Positions 36,742-47,579 of a stretch of DNA of 64,000 nucleotides are shown here, in pieces. The stretch is from positions 428,810 to 492,809 of the forward strand of contig JACGCM010000581.1 of the NCBI GenBank assembly GCA_014058105.1, written 5' to 3'. Positions within the stretch are counted from its first letter, which is position 1. Each line of letters begins with the position of its first letter. The stretch is from Kingdonia uniflora. Taxonomy: Eukaryota > Streptophyta > Magnoliopsida > Ranunculales > Circaeasteraceae. Below the pieces are notes generated by a model. It was not told the origin of the DNA, did not search any database, and saw only the letters and a program-made list of their open reading frames with translations. The position numbers and the translations under genes were made by a program.

Positions 36742-37111
36742 CTGGGGTGGAGCCAGGATTTGGGGCCGGGTACTAATTATAAACTCAATATCATCTCAAA
36801 TTAAAACCTAATCTTTGTTAACAATTGGAGTGTTTTTTTTTTAAATCAAGCTCATTATAATAGTTAAATAGAAACACCAACTTCATAGAAAATAAAAGGA
36901 ACATAAAATAAAATAAAAAGAGCTTACCAAGAATTAAACCTCGGGCAATAGAATCAATGCCAAGAAAGCTACTTCTATTTGGAATTTGAATAATGAAGAA
37001 TAATAATTATACTATAATTTATTTATTTTCAAAAAATTTAACACTACATAGTAATTCCAACCCCCCCCCCCCCCCCCCCCCCACAAAACACAAAAAAAAA
37101 TCCGCCCCTGG
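36742..37111. mobile_element. Small hAT-like (MITE) element with poly-C tract
   Basis: The left end begins CTGGGGTGGAGCC and the right end, reverse complemented, begins CCAGGGGCGGA, an imperfect inverted repeat. An apparent duplication GGTCAAG flanks it (36735-36741 and 37112-37118). The interior is AT-rich with a run of 22 C at 37061-37082. A similar GGCGGAGCTAGG motif occurs on the minus strand near 51720, so the family is present more than once. Confidence 0.62.
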
Positions 37112-37356
37112 GGTCAAGTCCGTTGGAAATCGGCCTCCTCGTCAGTAAAAATTCTCATTTCACTCGGTTGCTCGAATTGGTCCTGCAGCTTCAACCAATC
37201 AGATAAACTCACATGAAATACTAAAATTTGATTTTTAAGTGTGATGCTGTTCTATTTGCCACATAAAGAAAATGATAATTTTTACTTGTCGTCGTTTTTA
37301 AACAATGGATCAATGGGGGCAAACATCACAAAACTAGAAGGAATTATAGTGACTAA

Positions 37357-38115
37357 TGTAATAGCCTATTTTCGTATTGCACGAAGATAGCGCTTTACAC
37401 CTTCGAAATCTAGTATGTTTAGTTATGAACAGAAAACAAACAACACTAGATTTAGCGTGGAAAACCCTTGAATGGATTAAAAACTATGACCTCTCCTGAG
37501 GATTTTAGAAAGAGAGAGAGGTTTATTTAGACTGTTAGTTATTACAAAAAGAGAAAGATGTAGAAAATGATCTCTTAGAGGTTTTCAGAGCAGTCTCCTT
37601 GATTCGTAGCTATCTAGTCTTATTTATAGGTCTTATAATGTGACCGTTGGTTACATTGATGAGGAACGTTACAATATCAGGTTTTGATGAGTCTTCATGG
37701 TAGACTTTTGTAACGTCTTGATACTTGTTGATCTGTAACGAATTTATTAATATTCTTTAGTTGTAGCTTAAGGCCGTTGGGAAGATACGATCTCCTGTGA
37801 TGTTCGCATGCATACGATCTGTTGACAAGTGGAGAACTATCTGCTGTAGCGCAAAGTCACAAGATGTTTTTATATCTCTGAACTGTTGATGAAGATGCGA
37901 TCTCTAATAGTGTTCGCGTGTATTCGAACTGTTGATAGATATCTGAGTATTCAGTGCGATGTTATTGGATGTTTTGTCATCCCCGAGCTGTAGATGAGGA
38001 AGTCTGCATTACGATCTCCTTGCTTTTAGTCCTTGATTGGTTATCAGTATGTTTACTCAAGTTATGTGAGTTTGAATATCGGACTCAGTACGGGGATTAG
38101 AAATAAGCCCTCACA
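37357..38115 (-). repeat. 3' LTR of Tat-2
   Basis: About 759 bp, TGTAATAGCC at the left and CCTCACA at the right on the plus strand. Related to the Tat-1 5' LTR at 8999-9753 in both ends, length and internal blocks. The left flank in the window is 'gaattatagtgactaa'. A target duplication cannot be tested because the other end is missing. Confidence 0.87.
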
Positions 38116-38116
38116 A

Positions 38117-38130
38117 CTGCTCCCTCTCAG
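38117..38130 (-). other. Polypurine tract of Tat-2
   Basis: Immediately inside the 3' LTR the minus strand reads CTGAGAGGGAGCAG, purine-rich and next to the LTR start. This is the usual plus-strand primer site of LTR retrotransposons. Confidence 0.65.
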
Positions 38131-38449
38131 CCAATAGCAGGAGAAAACGTGTGTTACGAGTGGCGTTGGTTAAAAAGTCCAGTCGTCTGAATTGAATGCT
38201 GTATTGATGGCCCCCATTTTATCTTGGAAGAATAGTAGTTTCGACTGTTGGGTCTCCCAAAAAATCCTCTTGAGACCTGTACTTGTGATGAATACCTTTT
38301 TAGAAGTTGTGGAGTGCATTAAATGTTATTGGTATAAAATATGGTGAATAGTTGCTATAACTGTTTACCCTGGTTAACGTTGTCAGTCTTTTATGTTGGG
38401 TTGAGTAGTAGTGATGGTAACAACTCGACGCCAAGCATATGAAGTTAGA

Positions 38450-38740
38450 GTTCAGACAAAAATGGCGAGTCTGCAAACTCGTTATTTTGGCACCTAAAGC
38501 CTTTCGTTGCCGACTCCAATCCCTGTTCCTCCAACTTTCCATGGGATGACGTGGGAATAAGTAAAGGAGGCTGAGGATGATTTTCATCAATTGTGGCGAT
38601 TCCATTATGTGGTTTTGTTTTCTGCTCACCGTCGGTCCTGTCTGCGGATGCTTGCAGAAGATGCGGTGTTGGCGGAAGACGAGAAGGCGGGGAAATCGTC
38701 TGAGAAGTACTGTCGATACCCTGTAAAAGATTGGGTATTG
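38450..38740 (+). pseudogene. Coding-like plus-strand fragment between the Tat-2 3' LTR and the antisense gene
   Basis: A plus-strand frame is nearly open here, with one TAA near 38559 in the frame that reads TFHGMTWE before it and KEAEDDFHQLWRFHYVV after. It looks amphipathic and protein-like, but no family is recognised. It may be a remnant of a further antisense ORF. The opposite strand also has a 109-codon frame (38300-38629), so chance is not excluded. Confidence 0.3.
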
Positions 38741-39268
38741 TAACGGTGGAGGAGGTCCTTCATTGGAAGCGGAGGTGGGGGCTATGAAGGAGTGGTGGGA
38801 TTAATTTTGTCCTCTGCTTCATTCCAATTTCCATCCTTGAGCTTTGAGTTTTTCTGTTGGGCCCTCCATTGTTTCTTTTCAAGTGTTGTACTGTCATCTG
38901 CAACGTAGGCTATTTTTTGTAAAAGACAAAATTGTTTGTAGAACTTGTAATCTTTATCTCTGAACTGGTTGAAGTGTTCGTTCTTGTAACTTGTTTTCCT
39001 TGAATAATAAATTCGAACTTTATTAGCTTGTCTTGTAAGTGCTTGAAGCTGCTTTTAAAACTGTTGTAAGACACCATTGAACAATTATCGAACTAGTCAT
39101 TGATGACATAGGTAAAAAATATGTAGGCCGTAGTGTTGATATATCCGAACTGTGTAGGTCGCCCTTATATAAGTGTGGCCTTTATTGAGATATAGTATTG
39201 TTATGTCTGTGGAGATGACAAGGTCGTGATCCTTTTCGTACCATAAGTTATTTAGAGTCATGCCGTTG

Positions 39269-39727
39269 TTAATCTCGAATACTTGTTATCATCGACCGAA
39301 CTTGATCGGAGCCTTTGAGTACGCGCTGGATAAACTTGTGAGAGTTGTTGATATTGAAACCATTCCGCGTGATGAAGAGAGTTATCCGTTCTGTCATTGT
39401 ATGTAAGGTTGGACGATTGATCATAATAAAATGATTTGCTTGTGTTGAGGTTGGCTCATCATTGCTTTCTGTATCTATGATAATTTTTGAATTAAATGAA
39501 ACTGAAGCAGGATTTGCCGCTGATTTTTTACGTCTGTCAAGCCGACATTGTGGGAAGTAACAGTTGTAATAGCTGCACTTAGATTTTTTGAACTGGAACC
39601 ATGCTATAAAAAAGTGTAACAGGATCGTGCAGCCGTAGAAGGTTGTTGCTGGAAGTAATCGTGCTGTAAGATCTTTAAAAATCTTCTTGGGCAGTGAGTC
39701 GGTGATAATGGCAGAGGAGAGGGACAC
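39269..39727 (-). CDS. Hypothetical 152-residue ORF in Tat-2
   Basis: An uninterrupted minus-strand frame lies between the antisense promoter-like region and the 3' LTR. It has one hydrophobic stretch (about residues 28-45, TTFYGCTILLHFFIAW) and a small Cys cluster (CSYYNCYFPQC). No family is recognised. It is in the sense orientation of the retrotransposon, but no counterpart is visible because that part of Tat-1 lies outside the window. It may be fortuitous. Confidence 0.2.
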   Translation of the reverse strand: MSLSSAIITDSLPKKIFKDLTARLLPATTFYGCTILLHFFIAWFQFKKSKCSYYNCYFPQCRLDRRKKSAANPASVSFNSKIIIDTESNDEPTSTQANHFIMINRPTLHTMTERITLFITRNGFNINNSHKFIQRVLKGSDQVRSMITSIRD

Positions 39728-40049
39728 GTGTGATAACAGAACACGTTACCCCAAAAACTATAATCAGGGCAAATGAAAAGACGTGCCTGTTAGGAAAGAT
39801 GACGTGGACACGTGTCCCGAAGTGCCGTCGTTTCAGAAACTGAGGGGCAATATTAAAGCTTTTCTTCCCTCTTCTCTTAAAACATAATCAGTTGCAGACA
39901 GAAGCAGAAACATTTCTAGAGAGAGAAAAATTTCAAATTTTGAACGCAGTCCTCCAGCGTTGTGTGATCTTACTAAGAAGGATAAAGTTTTGTCGTCTGA
40001 GGTGCGAGCGGTAACCGGAGTCGACGACTGTTGCTCTTCTAGTACAGGT
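39720..40049 (+). promoter_or_regulatory. Promoter-like region and non-coding first exon of the Tat-2 antisense gene
   Basis: Two palindromic G-boxes (CACGTG) lie at 39725-39730 and 39809-39814, with further ACGT cores nearby (aacacgtt, gacgtgga). A pyrimidine-rich stretch (cttttcttccctcttctc, about 39860) and a leader-like region follow, ending in a splice-donor-like 'tctagtacag/gttagt' at about 40048. This is the usual arrangement of a plant Pol II promoter with a leader intron, and it points away from the LTR towards the antisense exons. No transcript evidence is available. Confidence 0.5.
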
Positions 40050-40207
40050 TAGTGCCTTTATTTCCATATTTTCTTTTGTTGTATTAGTTTCTTGAAAAAC
40101 TGGTAGGTTGTGTTTGTGAACTGTTTGGGTAGATTAATAATGTGTTGAGTGCGACTGAGGGAGGAAGCCTGTTTTATTAATAAAATCTCTGAATAGATTT
40201 TCCCTTT

Positions 40208-42132
40208 ATGTGTGGTAGATGCGCTCAAAAAAACCCAAAACCCAGTAGTAAATTTGTTGTCTCTGCCAGTAGTGAGGAATCATCATCGTCTGATATGACT
40301 ATGGATGATTATGTAGTAATTGGTACTGTGATTGCTGACCATCCGCTTGTATCTTCTTGGAGGGGTATGGGATTGCATGCTGGGGATGAAACTGGGCAAT
40401 TTTTTAAGTATCCCGAGAATGTAGGCGTAGCGAAGAAATCTTTACAGTATAAAAAGAGTTTAGACGGAGAATGGGGGGATTATGTGATGAATGCAGGGTT
40501 ATGGTTTAGAACTCTGGTGAGACCGAGTGGTAATGTAGAGCATTATCAGGTACCTTCTCTGGATCGTTGGAAGAGAAGTATGGATATAGGATATGATATA
40601 GATGTCGTTTATTATAATGGATCTGGATCAGAGGTCGTAGAAGAAGGATTTCTCTGTTATTTGAACCAGGTCGCATATGGGTTGAGTATTCCCCTAACCT
40701 ATTTCCAAAAAGAGGTAATGAATGCACTAATGAGTTGCCCTGGTCAATTAAATGGTAATATCTTTGAGATGATGAGGGTCTATGAAGTCCTTAATCAGAA
40801 GTGGAGAGATGGTGGTATTGCGAGACAATTCGTTGCAGACAATGTCTTGAAATACTATAAGTTTAAGTATATGAAAGATCAGAAGAGCGGATACTTGTTT
40901 AGTGATTCGGCGACGCCGAAATTCTTTAATTTTGAGTCTTCTGGGAGTCCCTGGTGCGACCATCTTGTGATAGTGAGGGGTAATTGTATGCAAGTGCATG
41001 GGGAACCTGCGCTCGAGCTGATATATAAGAGTTTTAACGAGAGTAAGTATCTTCATTCTGCCTGCAGTTTGTCTCTTATCTTACAGTGAGCTGCTAACAT
41101 AGTTTTGTTGCTGTTTTGGCAGAGCCTAAACCAAAAGTTGTTGCTGATACATCGAGTTTGTTCGACATCGTTAGTCGAGAAGACTGAACAAAGTTCTCGG
41201 ATAACTAGAAATTCACAAAGAGAAGAGGCTAAACTCTGTAGTTGAAAAAGTGTAACGAGCTCATCAAAAGCGAGCTATGGCTACATCTGGCTCTACTTAT
41301 GCCGATGTTATGGAGATTCCTCTTTGTGCTGTGGGTACTTCGAGCTCCTTAGTTCGGCGACCAAGAATGAAAAAGTCAGTGCCGCCTTATGAGCAAACAG
41401 CGCCTGTGCAGCTACCGCCGGTGGGAACTAAGTGGGTGGCTGCTGATGTGAATATGGCTCCTCCTCGAAAGAAGCATAAAAAAGACTCTGGGAAATATAT
41501 CTGAGCTTCTTCGAAGGGTGTCAACCTCGAAGCCGTGGAGCTGGAGGCGTTGGACTTGGCTACGCGTGATCCCATCTGCCTCGATACTCAAATTCGATCC
41601 AGCATCTCTCAGGTATGCAATGTCTTATTTGATTAAATCTTTTTCAGATAATGATCCGACCTTATAATACTGTTTTACTGTATGTGTGGTGCAGCTTTCT
41701 ATTGCTTGGAAGTCGGCCATGGAGGTGTTGAAGTTAGCTGCTGGAAATCGTGCTGAACTTGTTCGGCAACATGATGCAGAAAAGACTCCTCTGCAAGAGA
41801 AGTTCGAGCAAGAGAAAATGTTGCAGAGGGAGCAGTTTGAGAAAGAGAAGGTACTGCAGAAGGAGCAGTTCAAGAAGGAAGCTTCCGCTACAAAACAAGA
41901 GGTTGAAGATGAGGCGAAAAAAGTTATTGATATTGAGGTGGCTTCCCGCAATAAGTTGATTCAAGCCTTCTATGCCTGGGGTTTGAGCAGAGCGGATGTC
42001 GACCTTGCTCTTGCGGAGAAGTATGGCGAGATTATCTTCTCAGGGGATGACGCTTCTCCAGTGGCCGAGCAGACCGCAGCTCCTCCAGTGGATGATGATC
42101 CGACCAAGGAGGTAGCAGGATCTAAATCTTGA
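40208..42132 (+). pseudogene. Tat-2 antisense gene, first part (gypsy-type putative transposon protein, then coiled coil)
   Basis: Plus-strand exons can be inferred: 40208-41042, 41123-41187 (ends in a TGA at 41185-41187), an open piece 41277-41612, and 41695-42132. The first exon has a Ser-rich start, then a folded-looking domain (VSSWRGMG, GLSIPLTYFQKEVMNALM). Its layout resembles the 'putative gypsy type transposon' domain of plant repeat proteins. The last exon is a strong Glu/Lys/Gln coiled coil with repeated EQFEKEK-like heptads, ending in AFYAWGLSRADVDLALAEKYGEI and an acidic tail. Splice borders at 41042/41123 and 41612/41695 are canonical. Stops at 41185 and about 41502 interrupt it. 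It runs opposite to gag-pol. Confidence 0.65.
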
Positions 42133-42277
42133 TTCTGTAGTTGTAGTATAGATCTTGAGAGTTAATCAAATTTTATCCTTTGTATTGGTGGTAGAACTGT
42201 TTTGGACGAGGTCTTGAAATTTATGTGATTGTTGTTCATATATTGTTGTTTTGAGGTGAATGTATGATTTGTATGTA

Positions 42278-43437
42278 GGAGGTAGTTCATTTGAGGGGGA
42301 AAGTGATCGAGATGGAGAAGGCCTTGAGTCGAGCAAGGGATTCTATCAATCGTACTCAACAGGTACATAATAAACTTGAATATGAGAGATGCCTTCATAA
42401 GTCGAATTTTGATAAAACCTTTAAGGAGTTATTTGAACTTCAAAGTAGATATGGGAAGATAAAAATTGAGAGGGATGAGGTTTTGCGAAAAGAGACCGAT
42501 AGGTTCATTTTACTCCAAAAATCCCTTAAGGATAAGCGATTCGTAGATGAGAGCGATAAGTTAGAGTGTCAAAGGTCATTATTGTCTTTGACGCTGTACT
42601 TTGAGGCCGAAGTTGATAGTAAGCGGGGTTTGAAGGAGGCCTACTTAGAACTGCTGACCGAGAGAGACATAGTGCCAAACCCAGCTCGGGTGAAATTCTT
42701 AGCACAAGAAGCGCGCAATCGCCATAGTAGAGACGGGCAAAGATGCTCAGCTCGGGCTGGAGTATCCATCATATGGGGTGGTGTAGGTTCATTGCCTGAT
42801 GAGCTTGACTTTTGTAGGGGCAAAGGCAATAAGGATTCTTTTCTTCAATATAAAAAAGGAGGATAGAAAGATCCGCACGCAATTAGAAAACGATCTGAGG
42901 CATGCTTGTGATGACCTGGAACTATGCAAGGGTCATAATGCATGTCTGTAGGTGGAAAAGGTAGAGTGTGCTAGACTGTTACAGAACTCCAAGAAGAGAG
43001 TGACCTTGTTAGAAATGCGTTTACTAGATACGCAGTAACGTCTACAAGTATCCCAATCACGCTTGAAGAAGATAATTACGCCAAAGCGGGGGAAACGTGC
43101 TGCCGATACGGACCACGAACGTCAGATGGCCGATGTGATCGCATTTTATGGGTCTGAGCTCGAGAGAGTAGAAAATGAATTTAGACGTTATATCTCGAGT
43201 TGTGGTAAAGATGTGAAAGTAGAGAATGAAAAGGTTGAAAATATGTGGTTTGCAAATAGGGATGAGGGTGGGAGAGCTTCGAACCCAAAATCACGAGCTG
43301 AAGACTCTGAGGAGGAGGAGGTCGAAAAACTGTTGCCTCACACACGGCATAAGACCCGTCCGCAAGAGGTCGTAATCTTTAATGAACCTTTGCAAGTAGA
43401 TGTTAGTGGTAGTAAGGTGCGGTCACAAACCAACTAG
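42278..43437 (+). pseudogene. Tat-2 antisense gene, middle coiled-coil segment
   Basis: It begins after an acceptor-like 'tttgtatgtag' and reads VVHLRGKVIEMEKALSRAR, with an open frame 42291-42866. After a frameshift it resumes at 43063-43437. Conserved with Tat-1 (1-1058): LTLYFEAEVDSKRGLKEAY, PARVKFLAQEARNRHS, SCGKD, NMWFA and the EEEVEKL block. This conservation between two diverged elements indicates that the frame was once under coding constraint. No known domain is recognised. Confidence 0.68.
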
Positions 43438-43571
43438 ACTGTGGCATTTGGTTGTACGTTGCCTTCGTGTATCATAGCTTGATGTTGTAACACATATTAC
43501 AGAATGATATGTCTTGTAGGAATAAATATCTATTGATATATATATTATCTTTTGTGATCTGCTCTTTTAGG

Positions 43572-44708
43572 TTGAGGACAAAGAGAATGACAACATGGCT
43601 GCCTTATCCGCGTCAAATAAAAAATTGTCTGCCAAGTTGCAGCAATGTTTGTTAGCAGTTGAAAGAAAGATTTTGTTGAATTCAAAGCTGGAATTGGAGA
43701 TGCTGGAGCTGCAGAGTCAGATAAATGTTGTGACTGTAGAGTTGTCATGTAAGGATGCCGAGATATTGACTGCTAATAACGAATCCGAACAATGGAAAGA
43801 ATCTCTGAAGAAGAAAAAGTCGGACACCGTGGCTGCGAATCAACAAGTGCTAGATTTGTTAAGTACGATTGAAAAACAGAAGAATGATTTGTTGTATCAT
43901 CAGTCGGTGATAGCAACTAATATGGATCTCGTAAAGAAGCAAGATTCTAAAATCCTTTATATGCGTGGGCGCTTGAAAAAGCTGAGCTGGGATTTGTGTG
44001 AGGCTCGAGATTCATGTCAGAGAAAGAACGACCGTGCCAAAACCCACGAGGAGGTATATTCCAAGAGAAATCGAGAGCTTCTTGAGGCCATTGATAAGTG
44101 TAATTCGCGGATCGCTGCTCTTGATCGGGACAAGCAAGCTCTGGTACAGGAGTGCATTCAAGGTAATGAAGTTTACAAGGAACTTCATACGAAGTATAAC
44201 GAGTCGCAGAGGATGATGGACGCAGCTGAAAACGAGATCAATTATTTAAGGAAGGTAGATAAAAAACTAGACCGTCTAAAGTAGGAGATGGAACGCAGTG
44301 TGCAGATAACGAGGCAATATAGAGGCTCGTCGCTGCAGGAGAAAAAAATCTCTAGAATCTCAGTGTAAAGAGCTTGTCGACGAACTAAACAAGGTGAAAA
44401 CCGAATTTTATGAAGCTACGTTGTTGACTGCGGAAAATGTTACGTTGCGTGCTATGGCTATGCCGTATGCTGATGTAGAGAAATATCGAACAGAGCGTGA
44501 GTCGATCTTGGCTGCTACAACTGAATTTGTCACGGAATATAACTTGCAACTAGCACGGTTATCCTATATAGATAATTTGATGTCGAGGGTTATAGAATTG
44601 TTGAATGCACCTTCTACTGTAGTGGATGCGACTAGTCCTTCCCCTGTCTTACTTTCATCTGGGCCTGGGGAGAGTTCGAATGTTGTATCCCCAAAGCGTG
44701 AGCAGTAG
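43572..44708 (+). pseudogene. Tat-2 antisense gene, C-terminal coiled-coil segment
   Basis: It starts after a strong acceptor (ctgctcttttag) and runs open to a TAG at about 44282. It then continues in another frame (44394-44708) to a TAG at 44706-44708. The content is almost wholly heptad-like, rich in Leu/Lys/Glu/Asp. The tail is Ser/Pro/Gly-rich (SPSPVLLSSGPGESS). It corresponds to 1299-2500 in Tat-1. A structural role is plausible, but the function is unknown. Confidence 0.65.
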
Positions 44709-44899
44709 TTCCATTTGTAATGAGACAGAATGTAAGTATGACTTTGCTGTAGAAAAATGTTAAATGTTGTTATCTCTATGTATAATCAAATTTGGTGATC
44801 CAGCGAACGATCATATAGAGATTTAGTGATGTGGTATTGTAAGTCAGTTTGAACTGTATAACGTGTATAAGTCAATTTAAACAAATCAATAAAGACCCT
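44709..44899. other. Spacer after the Tat-2 antisense gene
   Basis: AT-rich DNA downstream of the antisense stop, leading into the 146-bp array. It is a plausible 3' UTR for an antisense transcript. No other feature was seen. Confidence 0.4.
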
Positions 44900-45600
44900 A
44901 ATTTGAAGGGCGCATTATTGCCAAGTCGAATTGATTGACTCAATAAGCGACCTTCTGGGCAGCTTGTATATAGATCCCAGTTATGGGTCGATCTGAACGA
45001 CCGTGATAGGACATTAAATATTGCATAGCTGAATGACGTCTTTGCCAGATCGAATTGAATGACTCAATAAGTGATCCTTGGAGAGCGCGTATACGTTTAA
45101 AGAGCTATGAAGTAGATCCTGTTTATAAGTCGAGCTGAGCGACCGTGATGGGACATGTATTGAATATTGCATAGCTAAATGACGTCTCAGCCAAATCGAA
45201 TTGATTGACTCAATAAGCGATCCTCGGAGAGTGTGTATGTATTTGAAGAGCTATGAAGCTGATCCCGGTTATAGGTCGAGCAGAGCGACTGTAATGGGAC
45301 ATGTATTGAATATTGCATAGCTAAATGGCATCTCAGCCAGATCTAATTGATTGACTCAATAAGCGATTCTCGGAGAGCGTGTATGTATTTGAAGAGCTAT
45401 GAAGTAGATCCCGGTTATAGGACGAGCAGAGCGACCGTGATAGGACATGTATTTAATATTGCATAGCTAAATGGCATTTCAGCCAGATCGAATTGATTGA
45501 CTCAATAAGCGATCCTCGGAGAGCGTGTATATATTTGAAGAACTATGCAGATAATATTGTAATAGGTCGATTTGAACGAACCATATGAAGATGAGTACGA
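44900..45600. repeat. 146-bp tandem array in the 3' region of Tat-2
   Basis: The anchor 'gactcaataagcga' (or gtga) recurs at 44937, 45061, 45207, 45353 and 45499. Spacings are 124, 146, 146 and 146 bp, giving about 4.5 units that share 'gcatagctaaatg', 'cgagcagagcga' and 'gaagagctatgaag' blocks. It occupies the same position as the 44-bp array of Tat-1 but is unrelated in sequence. Confidence 0.9.
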
Positions 45601-45670
45601 TATTGAAATAGATTTGCAGCATGATGATGAAAATTTGCTTTATTGAGTGAAATCTGAAGTTACAACATGT

Positions 45671-46723
45671 TTAATTTTGATGCAGCTTCAGTCGGCGGAT
45701 ATTCCATGGATTAGGTACAGGTACTCCATTATGTGTACTAAGGTCGTAAGATCCCAAACCGCTCGAGCCAGTTACGATGAAAAGACCTTCCCAATTGTCT
45801 ACTAACTTCCTCGCATTAGGCGTTTTGCGATGTTGAGGGATTTCCCTGAGAACGAGGTCCTTGATTTTGAATTCTCGATGTCGAACGCTCTTGTTATATG
45901 ACCGTGATAAAGCAAGCTAATATCTTTCCAGATTGGCAATGGCTCTTTCGCGTGCTTCTTTAATCATATTCAGGTTGTATGCGATCTTAAATTCGTTTTT
46001 TTCATTTGTCATCACGTGATCGTGTATTGGGTGATGATACTGAGTGGGTATTATGGCTTCTGTCTCGTAGGCCAGTAAGAATGGAGTATAACCTGTTGTT
46101 GTTCTTGAAGTTGTTCGATATGCCCAAAGTACGTATGGTAACTCATTCACCCAATTCCCTTTTTTGTCGTATAAGCATTTTTTGAGTCCGTCCACAATCG
46201 TTCGATTAGTAATTTTAGTTTATCCGTTTCCTTGGATAATAAGGGTTTGATGGGGAGTGAATGATATTATGCTTATTGAGAAACGCGACGACTTTGGAGC
46301 CAACGAACTGTGGTCCATTATCGATTCTGATAAGATGCGGTCTGCCGAACCGATTGATAATGTGCTCCCAAATGAATCTGATAACTTCTTCTTCTCGTGT
46401 TCAGCACAAAGGGACTGCCTCTACCCATTTAGTGAAGTAGTCCATAGCGACCAACAAATGCTTTCGTTTTCCTAGTACTGTAGGAAATTCTCCTACGAGA
46501 TCGAGAGCCCATCGTCTGAATGGCCAAGTGACTTGGCTTGAGTGTAATTCGAGTGTTGGGCTCGTATCTTCGGACTGTGACGCTGGCAAGCATTACACTT
46601 ACGTGCGTACTCAATCGCTTGAGCTTTTATGTTAGGCCAGAACATTCTTTGCGTTAACGCTCTGTTAGCAAGAGATCGTCCTGCGGCATGGGACCCGCAT
46701 GTGCCTTCGTGTAGATCGTGCAA
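45671..46723 (-). pseudogene. Tat-2 integrase (decayed)
   Basis: Minus strand: zinc-binding motif (HDLHEGTCGSHAAG then CNACQRH) at 46590-46723; first catalytic Asp in RWALDLVGEFP (about 46500); second in RIDNGPQF (about 46315); then the block around 46205-46240, which reads GNG, a stop, then TKITNRT, with Lys where the catalytic Glu belongs. The C-terminal part includes AYRTTSRTTTGYTPFLLAYE (45917-46195) and ends NIRRLKLHQN with a TAA at 45671-45673. Frames change several times. Confidence 0.86.
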
Positions 46724-46979
46724 GAATTGTTGTGCTTCTTTTTCGGATAGGCAAAGAAGGCATGGATCAGTGACTGATATTTTGTAGAGGAGGTTGTCCT
46801 GGACAATGTATCTATGGGCTTTGTCGATTAATCTCTGCCATTTTGTAGGATCCTCTGGGAGTGGGCCATCAAATTTGTTGCGAAGTCCAATATATCTGAT
46901 GAAAGGTTGTCTCTAATCACTTCTGATCTCCTCGTTGCCCCCAGTATTGATGGCGTTGGATACGGTGGCATTAATGCTG

Positions 46980-47500
46980 GGGTCAGAAATGACGTCTATT
47001 TTTAAATAGCGAGCTTCTGATCCAAGGACCCCAGCGAGGTAAGCGAGTGCATATGAATGTCTATTTTCTCCCCTTGGTAAATGTTCCATAGAAATTGTCT
47101 AAAATTTGTTCATTTGTTCGACCACTGGAGCAGCATAGTCAATCATTTTCCAATTGGCTTGATAGATACCCGCGTGATGATTGACAATCAGTAATGAATT
47201 GGTGTAGACAGAGAACTCTGCTATGCCCAGTGTGAGTGTCATGTCCAAGCCATGAATTAGTGCATCATATTCTGCTACATTGTTGGTTACTTTGAAACTG
47301 AGGTGAATGAATTTTTCAAGCCGATCATTGGAAGGAGTAATAAGAACAATCCCCACTCCTGATCCCGCTGGTCCGACGGAGCCGTCCGTCAAAAGTCGTC
47401 AGCCCTTCTTTGTTACCAAATTGGACTTTTCTTCAGGCTGTTCTGTGAGTGGTTCATCTTTGTTTTCATCAACATCTTCTTCCCAATTAGGATCATCTAC
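46980..47500 (-). pseudogene. Tat-2 second (archaeal-type) RNase H
   Basis: The 47099-47392 frame contains TDGSVGPAGSG, VTNNVAEYDALIHGLDM and VYTNSLLIVNHH on the minus strand, the motif order of the extra RNase H of Tat elements. The Glu of NNEAEYEA is Val and the Asp of YTDS is Asn, so the catalytic set is broken. Confidence 0.82.
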
Positions 47501-47579
47501 TGAAAAGTCAGCTAGAAAATCTCCTATAGCCTGACCTTTCTCAGAGTGGCGTGGCCCAAAATGTATGTCTTGTTCTCCG

